Positions 1-5,279 of a stretch of 5,279 nucleotides of DNA are shown here, in pieces; the stretch's first letter is position 1, and each line of letters starts with the position of its first letter. Below the pieces are notes generated by a model. It did no database searches. It saw only the letters and a list, made by a program, of their open reading frames with translations, and had not been told where the DNA came from. Origin of the DNA: Burkholderiales bacterium (GTDB lineage Bacteria; Pseudomonadota; Gammaproteobacteria; Burkholderiales; Burkholderiaceae_D); contig JAGWUK010000270.1 in the NCBI GenBank assembly GCA_028868455.1, positions 1 to 5,279 of the forward strand, written 5' to 3'. A program made the position numbers and the translations under genes.

Positions 1-1227
1 GAGGACGAACAAGAGCTCTTCCAGACTATCCGTATTGTTGCTTCTTCTGGCCAGTAGCGGCGTCGCTTGCGGGTCGAGTATGATGAAGTCTGCTTCATTG
101 CCAGTCGCAAAACTGCCTATCGTGTTGTCCAGTTGCATGGCACGCGCGGAACCCAGCGTCGCCAGATAAAACATCCGCGTTGCTGGCAAATAATGACCGC
201 CCATGCGTGCGACTTTGTACATTTCATTCATGGTCTGCAACATTGAAAATGACGTGCCACCGCCGACATCGGTCGCCAGCGACAATGGCATGCCGGCGGC
301 ATTGGCGTTGTCGAAATCAAATAAGCCGCTGCCCAGAAAAAGATTCGACGTCGGGCACAAAGCGATGGCCGATTGCGTTTCTGCCATGCGCTGGCGATCG
401 GTCTGATCCAGCCAGATGCAATGCGCATACATCGATCGGGGCCGCAATAGCCCGTAATGATCGTAAATATCCAGATAGCTGCGTGCCTGCGGAAACAGCG
501 ACCGCGCCCATGCACACTCATCCTTGTTTTCGGCGACATGCGTCTGGACAAACGTGTCCGGATAACGCGCGGCCAGCTCGCCCGCCAATTGCAGTTGCGT
601 TTCGGTTGAGGTCGGCGCAAAACGAGGAGTGATCGCTACCATCTGGCGTCCGCGCTGATGCCATTTCTGAATCAGTGCTTCGGTGTCACGTGCGCCACTT
701 TCGGCTGTATCGCGCAGGAATTCCGGGCAATTTCTGTCCATCAGCGCCTTACCTGCAATCATGCGCACATTGCGTTTTTCGCTTTGCGTAAAAAACGCTT
801 CGACCGATTCCGGATGCACGGTGCAATACACCATGGCCGTTGTCGTGCCGCAGCGAATCAACTCATCGATAAAGAACGAAGCAACTTCATTGGCATGCTC
901 CAATGAAGAAAACTGTCTTTCGGTCGGAAACGTGTATTGATCCAGCCATGACAATAAACCGGGCGCCGGTGAGGCAATCATGTCCGTTTGCGGGTAGTGA
1001 ATATGGCTGTCGATAAATCCCGGTGCGAGAATTTTTCCGGGAAAATGCTGTACTTCCAATTCCGCCGGAATCAGCTGTTTCAGTGCCGCATAGTCACCAG
1101 CGGCTGATACACGATCACCGTCCAGCAGCAATACACCATCGGTATGCCATTGCACCGCCTGTTCGTTATGCAAAGGGTCGTCGGTAAAATGCAGCAGGCT
1201 GGCGCGAAAAGCTTGGGTAATTGGCAT
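1..1227 (-). CDS. guaD: Guanine deaminase, C-terminus cut by window edge
   Basis: This gene encodes guanine deaminase (guanine + H2O to xanthine + NH3), a cytosolic zinc enzyme of the amidohydrolase superfamily. The 409 codons present run without a stop to base 1. E. coli GuaD is about 439 residues, so roughly 30 residues are missing because of the window edge, not a mutation. Visible motifs are PGFIDSHIHYPQTDM around 69-83 (zinc ligands H75 and H77), PRFAPT at 201-206 (R202, expected substrate contact), HVAEN at 230-234 (zinc ligand H230, proton-shuttle E233), YAHCIWL at 267-273 (H269), and TDVGGGTS at 319-326 (zinc ligand D320). All metal and catalytic positions known for the family are therefore intact. 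The ATG at 1227-1225 lies five bases after the xdhB stop, and the product feeds xanthine to XdhAB. No good Shine-Dalgarno sequence precedes it. The motif set makes the identity secure; roles of individual residues are transferred from characterised family members. Confidence 0.96.
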   Translation of the reverse strand, partial: MPITQAFRASLLHFTDDPLHNEQAVQWHTDGVLLLDGDRVSAAGDYAALKQLIPAELEVQHFPGKILAPGFIDSHIHYPQTDMIASPAPGLLSWLDQYTFPTERQFSSLEHANEVASFFIDELIRCGTTTAMVYCTVHPESVEAFFTQSEKRNVRMIAGKALMDRNCPEFLRDTAESGARDTEALIQKWHQRGRQMVAITPRFAPTSTETQLQLAGELAARYPDTFVQTHVAENKDECAWARSLFPQARSYLDIYDHYGLLRPRSMYAHCIWLDQTDRQRMAETQSAIALCPTSNLFLGSGLFDFDNANAAGMPLSLATDVGGGTSFSMLQTMNEMYKVARMGGHYLPATRMFYLATLGSARAMQLDNTIGSFATGNEADFIILDPQATPLLARRSNNTDSLEELLFVL

Positions 1228-1232
1228 GGGAT

Positions 1233-3578
1233 TTAACTTTGAGAATTCGTATTGTCTGCAAGCGTGACACGCAAAGTGCTGATGGCGCGCAAAATCGCTT
1301 CGCCGGTCGCAGGTGCGGTCAGTGCAGGATTAAACCGGTCATCAGCAACACTGGCAATCGCATCGCGCAACGCAAAGAAAACAGAAAACGGCAACAATAA
1401 AGGCGGTTCGCCGACGGCCTTGGAACGGTGGATACTATCCGCGACATTGCTGTTTTTGTACAGCCGCACACGAAAATCTTCGGGACAATCTGAAATGGCC
1501 GGAATCTTGTATGTGGAAGGCGCATGTGTGGTCAGCTTTCCGTCTTTGTTCCACACCAGTTCTTCCGTGGTCAGCCAGCCCATACCTTGAATAAACGCCC
1601 CTTCCACCTGGCCGATATCGAGCGCCGGATTGAGCGAATTGCCCGCATCATACAGGGCATCGGCGCGTAGTAATTTCCATTCGCCAGTCAGGGTATCGAC
1701 GATCACTTCGGACACGGCAGCACCATAGGCATAATACGAAAACGGATTGCCGGTCATGCTTTTTCCGTCCCAGTGCAAGCCCGGCGTCGCGTAAAAACCA
1801 TCCGACCATAATTGCACGCGTGCCAGATAAGCCTGATGGATCAATTCGGCAAAAGCGATTTGCCTGCCATTCACATGCACCTGTCCCGCGTAGAAGGCCA
1901 CAGTAGTTGCGCTGCCGCCATAGGTTTTGATGGCGAAATCGGTCAGCCTGTCGCGTATCTGACGCGCGGCATCCTGAGCTGCCTTGCCATTCAGATCGGC
2001 ACCGGTGGACGCCGCAGTGGCCGACGTATTGGCGACTTTGCTGGTATCCGTTGCCGCAATCCTTACCGAGGACAGGGGAATACCCAATTCGTGAGCGACG
2101 ACCTGCGCTACCTTGGTGTTGACGCCTTGTCCCATTTCTGTGCCGCCATGATTGACCAGCACAGAACCATCCAGATATACATGCACCAATGCACCGGCCT
2201 GATTCAGATGCGTGACATTAAAGGCGATACCGAATTTATGCGGCGTCAGCGCCAGGCCTTTTTTGAGCACGGGGCTGCTGGCATTGAAAGCACGGACAGC
2301 AGCGCGACGTTGCTGATAATCGCTGCTGTGCTCCAGCTCGGTGACCAGTTCGTGAATCACATTATCGACGACCTTTTGACCATAATGCGTGACGTTGCGT
2401 CCTTCCGCATCATTGCGGCCATAAAAATTCAGCTTGCGGACTTCCAGCGCGTCCTTCCCCAGCAGACGGGCGATGTCGTCGATCACATATTCAATCAGCA
2501 GCGCACCTTGTGGCCCGCCAAAACCGCGGAAAGCCGTGTTCGACTGCGTATTGGTTTTACCGCACAAGGCACGGATATCGACGTCGGATAAGTAATAGGT
2601 GTTATCGACATGGCAGACCGCGCGCGTCGCAACAGGGCCGGACAAGTCGGCTGAAAATCCGGCGCGCAAGATCATGTCGATTCTGGCACCAAGGATCAGA
2701 CCTGTATCGTCATAGCCGATGTCGTAGTCGTAATGGAATTCATGGCGCTTGCCAGTGACTTGCATATCGTCATCGCGATCCGCACGCAACTTGACGGGTC
2801 TGTGCAAATGATGCGCACACATCGCGGCGACCCCGGCCCACAAGGCAGATTGCGATTCCTTGCCGCCGAATCCGCCGCCCATGCGTCGGCACTCCACTTG
2901 CACAGCATGCGAAGGCAAGGCCAGCGCATGGGCAATCACATGCTGCATTTCACTCGGATGCTGGGTCGAACACGCGACCAGCATGCCTTGTCCTTCTTTC
3001 GGCATGGCATATGCAATCTGGCCTTCCAGATAAAACTGTTCCTGGCCGCCAACCTGCCAGCGACCTTGCAAACGATGTGGCGCAGAGGTCAATGCCTGAT
3101 CTGCATCGCCGCGCCGCAAGGCCATCGGCGGCAGGACAAACGACTGCGCTTCCGCCGCCGCGCGCGGCGACAAAACTGCCGGCAAGGCTTCGTATTGAAT
3201 GTCCGCCAGGCGTGCTGCACGGCGTGCCTGGTCGTGGCTTTCCGCGACCACGGCAAAGATCGGCTGCCCGACATATTCAACAACGCCATCAGCCAGAATC
3301 GGGTCGTCTTTGATAATCGGGCCGCACTGGTTGGTGCCGGGAAAATCCCTGGCGGTATAGACCGCAACAACGCCTGGCATCTTCCGGACGGCATCCAGAT
3401 TCATGCTGATCACGCGGGCATGCGCATGGGATGACAAGCCGAGCGCAGCGTGCAGCGTGCCATGCAATTCCGGTATGTCGTCGGTGTAGGTCGCGCTGCC
3501 GCAGACGTGCAATACCGCAGATTCGTGCGGGTGTGATATGCCGACTTCGGCCCAGGCAGTAGTCAGTGGCTGATTCAT
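1233..3578 (-). CDS. xdhB: Xanthine dehydrogenase, molybdopterin-binding large subunit XdhB
   Basis: This is the catalytic subunit of two-subunit xanthine dehydrogenase. It hydroxylates hypoxanthine to xanthine and xanthine to urate at a Mo-pterin centre in the cytosol. It has 781 residues, close to the R. capsulatus subunit. The small a/b hammerhead domain is at about 25-135, followed by the Mo-pterin domains. Aligned from memory to bovine enzyme numbering, the pocket residues are Q206 (Q767), E241 in GGGFGGKE (E802), R319 (R880), R351 and F353 in TAFRGFGG (R912, F914), F453 (F1009), Q484 in GTEMGQG (Q1040), A522/A523 (A1078/A1079) and catalytic E724 in VGEPP (E1261). The position of bovine T1010 is N454, which is unusual relative to that enzyme. 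The start is the ATG at 3578-3576. It overlaps the xdhA stop as ATGA, is preceded by GGAGGA, and begins MNQPLTTAW just before the conserved region. The frame stays open 109 codons further upstream, but that stretch lies inside xdhA and does not resemble the family. E241 and R319 favour a purine oxidase over an aldehyde oxidase. Confidence 0.97.
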   Translation of the reverse strand: MNQPLTTAWAEVGISHPHESAVLHVCGSATYTDDIPELHGTLHAALGLSSHAHARVISMNLDAVRKMPGVVAVYTARDFPGTNQCGPIIKDDPILADGVVEYVGQPIFAVVAESHDQARRAARLADIQYEALPAVLSPRAAAEAQSFVLPPMALRRGDADQALTSAPHRLQGRWQVGGQEQFYLEGQIAYAMPKEGQGMLVACSTQHPSEMQHVIAHALALPSHAVQVECRRMGGGFGGKESQSALWAGVAAMCAHHLHRPVKLRADRDDDMQVTGKRHEFHYDYDIGYDDTGLILGARIDMILRAGFSADLSGPVATRAVCHVDNTYYLSDVDIRALCGKTNTQSNTAFRGFGGPQGALLIEYVIDDIARLLGKDALEVRKLNFYGRNDAEGRNVTHYGQKVVDNVIHELVTELEHSSDYQQRRAAVRAFNASSPVLKKGLALTPHKFGIAFNVTHLNQAGALVHVYLDGSVLVNHGGTEMGQGVNTKVAQVVAHELGIPLSSVRIAATDTSKVANTSATAASTGADLNGKAAQDAARQIRDRLTDFAIKTYGGSATTVAFYAGQVHVNGRQIAFAELIHQAYLARVQLWSDGFYATPGLHWDGKSMTGNPFSYYAYGAAVSEVIVDTLTGEWKLLRADALYDAGNSLNPALDIGQVEGAFIQGMGWLTTEELVWNKDGKLTTHAPSTYKIPAISDCPEDFRVRLYKNSNVADSIHRSKAVGEPPLLLPFSVFFALRDAIASVADDRFNPALTAPATGEAILRAISTLRVTLADNTNSQS

Positions 3579-5080
3579 ACGGATTCCTCCGTGCCTGTGC
3601 AGGCAAAGGCATTGACTGCGCTGGCCGGCAATGGCGATTCGGGCCGGGTTTCCAGCCAGTAGCGACGCAACAGATTTTGTGCTGTCTGTACGCGATATGT
3701 ACTGCTGGCGCGCATATCCGACAACGGTGCATAGTCTTGCGCCAGTGCATGTATGCCAGCCTGCAGCGTGGTTTCGCTCCACGCTTGTCCCTCCATTGCA
3801 GCTTCGGTCAGCGTCGCGCGTTTCGGTGTCGCTGCCATGCCGCCGAATGCGATTCTGACTTGTTGCAATACCCCGTTTTGCAATTGCGCAGAAAACGCCG
3901 CGCACACGGCAGAAATGTCCTGATCAAAACGTTTGGCTAATTTGTAGGTACGGAAAATCTGCGTCGCGCGCGGCAAAGGAATGCGAACCGATGCGACGAT
4001 TTCATCCGCACGCAAATCTTTCTTTTGATACGCGAGATAAAAATCTTCCAGAGGCAGTTCGCGACGCCCGGCACTGCCTTGCAATACCACGGTGCTGCCC
4101 AGCGCAATCAGCCACGGCATCGAGTCACCGATCGGCGAGCCATTGGCAACATTCCCGCCCAAGGTGCCAGCATGGCGTATCGGCAAGGAGGCGAATCGTT
4201 GCCATAGCTCTTGCAATTCTTTCGGGTAGTAGCGGCAGATGGCGCGGTAGGCATCGTCAAGGCTGACCGCCGCGCCGATCTCAAGCATATCGTCCTGCAC
4301 GGTCAGCGCGTGCAATTCGGCCACCTGCCCCAGATAAATCAGATCGCCAAGATCGCGAAACTGTTTGGTGACCCACAGCCCGACATCGGTGCCGCCCGCC
4401 AGCAGGCAGGCCTGTGGATGCGCCTGCCGCAGTTGCACCAGTTCTTGTAAGTTGCGCGGTGCAAAGAAATGCTGTCCCTGATGCGCATAGTCGAGCGCTG
4501 TTTCTCTTTGCAGGCTGTGCAAGGTCGCAGCCAGCGCTGCGGTATCAAATTCGTGCCGGGGGAGTTCCTCCATGCGATGCGCCGCATCGATGATGGGGCG
4601 GTAACCTGTGCAGCGGCACAAATTACCGGACAAGGCGATATCAATCTGCTTGCGTTGCAATGGCGGCGACGCCGCGTCGCGTTGCAAATACAAATCCCAC
4701 AAGGACATGACAAAACCGGGAGTGCAAAAGCCGCATTGTGAACCGTGGCACTCCACCATTGCCTGCTGCACAGGATGCAGTTGTGGTGTCATTTGCGCCG
4801 TTGTTGCCGGAGACTGTAAATCCTCAACGGTAAAAATCGCTTTGCCATCCATTGCCGGCATGAACTGCAGGCAGGCATTCACGGATTTCATTTCTACTTT
4901 GCCGTTTTTCAGTTCGCCGACGACCACGGTGCAGGCGCCGCAGTCACCTTCCGCGCAGCCTTCTTTGGTGCCGGTGCAGTGCAGGTCTTCGCGCAAATGT
5001 TGCAGCAGGGTTCGCGTCGGTGCGTGGTTTTCAAGCTGCCGGATCTGATTTCGGTAAAAGTAGCGTATCGGTTCAGACAT
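3575..5080 (-). CDS. xdhA: Xanthine dehydrogenase, FeS/FAD small subunit XdhA
   Basis: This is the electron-transfer subunit of xanthine dehydrogenase. It moves electrons from the Mo centre of XdhB through two [2Fe-2S] clusters to FAD, where NAD+ is expected to be reduced. It has 501 residues, slightly longer than the R. capsulatus subunit (about 460). Residues 5-90 form a plant-type ferredoxin domain with C42, C47, C50 and C70. Residues 100-170 form the [2Fe-2S]-binding helical domain with C116, C119, C155 and C157 (CGFC and CRC motifs). The FAD-binding domain runs from about 200 to 370, with LLAGGTDVGL at 226-235 and GTLGGNVANGSPIGD at 305-319. The CO-dehydrogenase flavoprotein C-terminal domain spans about 375-478, including SDMRASSTYR at 454-463. 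The start is placed at 5080 because MSEPIRYFYRN begins right at the ferredoxin fold and AGGA lies nine bases upstream. An in-frame ATG at 5113 would add 11 residues but has no ribosome-binding sequence. This is the first gene of the operon seen here. Confidence 0.97.
   Translation of the reverse strand: MSEPIRYFYRNQIRQLENHAPTRTLLQHLREDLHCTGTKEGCAEGDCGACTVVVGELKNGKVEMKSVNACLQFMPAMDGKAIFTVEDLQSPATTAQMTPQLHPVQQAMVECHGSQCGFCTPGFVMSLWDLYLQRDAASPPLQRKQIDIALSGNLCRCTGYRPIIDAAHRMEELPRHEFDTAALAATLHSLQRETALDYAHQGQHFFAPRNLQELVQLRQAHPQACLLAGGTDVGLWVTKQFRDLGDLIYLGQVAELHALTVQDDMLEIGAAVSLDDAYRAICRYYPKELQELWQRFASLPIRHAGTLGGNVANGSPIGDSMPWLIALGSTVVLQGSAGRRELPLEDFYLAYQKKDLRADEIVASVRIPLPRATQIFRTYKLAKRFDQDISAVCAAFSAQLQNGVLQQVRIAFGGMAATPKRATLTEAAMEGQAWSETTLQAGIHALAQDYAPLSDMRASSTYRVQTAQNLLRRYWLETRPESPLPASAVNAFACTGTEESV
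3585..3590 (-). promoter_or_regulatory. Shine-Dalgarno sequence of xdhB
   Basis: On the minus strand GGAGGA stands six bases before the ATG at 3578, inside the last codons of xdhA. It is a near-consensus site at good spacing and decides the xdhB start against the much longer open frame. With the ATGA overlap it suggests that the two subunits are made in balanced amounts by coupled translation plus direct initiation. Confidence 0.85.
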
Positions 5081-5089
5081 GAATTTTGA

Positions 5090-5093
5090 TCCT
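5090..5093 (-). promoter_or_regulatory. Probable Shine-Dalgarno sequence of xdhA
   Basis: AGGA on the minus strand lies nine bases before the ATG at 5080. It is a short match at slightly long spacing, but it is better than anything before the alternative ATG at 5113, which is preceded by T-rich and GCGC sequence. It supports the 501-residue XdhA. Confidence 0.55.
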
Positions 5094-5143
5094 GAGAGGT
5101 TGAAAAATGGCATGCGCGGAAAAATATTTTCATTCGGCGTCAG

Positions 5144-5173
5144 CTTATACCCGGAAGATTAGCATTCTGCCAC
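5144..5173 (-). promoter_or_regulatory. Candidate sigma-70 promoter, xdhA-proximal
   Basis: On the minus strand GTGGCA (5173-5168, four of six matches to TTGACA) is followed after 18 bases by TATAAG (5149-5144, five of six matches to TATAAT). Transcription would start near 5136, giving a leader of roughly 55 bases before the xdhA ATG. The match was found by eye in an AT-rich region, so chance is a real possibility. Confidence 0.35.
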
Positions 5174-5181
5174 GCACACCT

Positions 5182-5210
5182 TATATAAAAATAATGATGC
5201 AGATTATCAG
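5182..5210 (-). promoter_or_regulatory. Candidate sigma-70 promoter, xdhA-distal
   Basis: On the minus strand CTGATA (5210-5205) is followed after 17 bases by TATATA (5187-5182), each matching four of six consensus positions. It is weaker than the proximal candidate. Its -35 box sits inside the spacer of the inverted repeat at 5195-5217, so a protein bound there would be placed to block or activate it. Confidence 0.25.
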
Positions 5211-5217
5211 TGCATCA
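5195..5217. repeat. Inverted repeat TGATGCA-N9-TGCATCA, possible operator
   Basis: Two perfect 7-base arms, TGATGCA (5195-5201) and TGCATCA (5211-5217), are separated by nine bases, so the arm centres are 16 bases apart. The repeat lies 115 bases upstream of the xdhA start. The geometry fits a site for a dimeric regulator, for example a LysR- or GntR-type protein, but no regulator gene is visible and the class cannot be told from the site. It overlaps the distal promoter candidate. Confidence 0.45.
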
Positions 5218-5279
5218 ATTCGAATTTGTAGTCCGGATTTCAGGCAAATATCGAACAATATTCCGTGCTGCACTAGTAA

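Larger units (their letters stand above)
5081..5279 (-). other. Leader and promoter region upstream of xdhA
   Basis: About 200 bases without a supportable gene, clearly richer in A and T than the coding sequence. It contains the xdhA ribosome-binding site, two possible sigma-70 promoters reading into xdhA, a perfect 7-bp inverted repeat (5195-5217) and an adjacent 10-bp palindrome AATTCGAATT (5217-5226). The stretch probably holds the main control elements of the operon. The neighbouring gene on the right is outside the window, so it is unknown whether the region is shared with a divergent gene such as a regulator. Confidence 0.6.

Noticed and set aside
1812..2591. A 259-codon plus-strand open frame opposite xdhB
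   Set aside because: It lies entirely antisense to the conserved Mo-pterin domain of XdhB, and its translation does not resemble a known family. It is a by-product of the coding strand's composition.
2733..3434. A 233-codon plus-strand open frame opposite the N-terminal part of xdhB
   Set aside because: It is antisense to well-conserved XdhB sequence and its translation is rich in H, R and Q in no recognisable order. It is a shadow frame.
3579..3905. A 109-residue N-terminal extension of XdhB
   Set aside because: The extension lies inside xdhA in another frame and looks like no XdhB. The ATG at 3578 has a strong Shine-Dalgarno sequence and gives the usual family length.
4608..5048. A 146-codon plus-strand frame rich in cysteine and serine
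   Set aside because: It is the antisense of the XdhA iron-sulfur domains; its composition comes from the opposite strand's Cys and Gly codons.
5101..5132. Possible hairpin TGAAAA...TTTTCA in the xdhA leader, with GCATGC in its loop
   Set aside because: The arms are six AT-rich pairs around a 20-base loop, too weak to call a terminator or riboswitch.
5247..5262. Short inverted repeat AATAT-N6-ATATT near the right edge
   Set aside because: Five-base arms made only of A and T are expected by chance in this region.
5215..5277. Tail of an upstream minus-strand gene ending at the TGA at 5217-5215
   Set aside because: About 20 codons are open from the edge, but another minus-strand frame is open even longer (to the TAA at 5183-5181) in this AT-rich sequence. 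Neither shows recognisable sequence, so chance is as likely.
5194..5279. Start of a divergent plus-strand gene (MMQIISAS...) running off the right edge
   Set aside because: Only 28 codons are visible, with no ribosome-binding sequence before the ATG pair and no recognisable protein. It also overlaps the inverted repeat.

Overview
The window carries a purine-catabolism operon, with all genes on the minus strand and read from right to left: xdhA (FeS/FAD subunit of xanthine dehydrogenase), xdhB (molybdopterin subunit) and guaD (guanine deaminase, cut by the left window edge). The two-subunit layout, with FeS and FAD domains fused in XdhA and the molybdenum domain separate in XdhB, is the Rhodobacter capsulatus type found widely in Proteobacteria. 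Moderate GC, the gene order and the general look of the proteins suggest a beta-proteobacterium, perhaps Burkholderiales/Oxalobacteraceae. That placement is an impression from memory and was not tested by a search.

Layout, right to left. About 200 bases (5081-5279) form an AT-rich leader/promoter region with a perfect 7-bp inverted repeat and two plausible sigma-70-like promoters. XdhA (5080-3575) has both [2Fe-2S] cysteine sets and an FAD-binding domain. XdhB (3578-1233) overlaps the xdhA stop by four bases (ATGA) and has its own strong Shine-Dalgarno sequence. GuaD (1227-1) starts five bases after the xdhB stop, has no clear Shine-Dalgarno sequence, and lacks only its last few dozen residues because the window ends.

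The genes form one route: GuaD deaminates guanine to xanthine, and XdhAB oxidises hypoxanthine and xanthine to urate, passing electrons from Mo through two [2Fe-2S] centres to FAD and then NAD+. The maturation factor gene xdhC, often found directly after xdhB, is not between xdhB and guaD. It could lie just beyond the left edge.

I see no mobile element, tRNA/rRNA, CRISPR array or broken gene, and nothing that looks like a previously undescribed system. The points worth a second look are the upstream inverted repeat, the missing xdhC, one substitution in the XdhB substrate pocket, and the guaD start that seems to depend on translational coupling.
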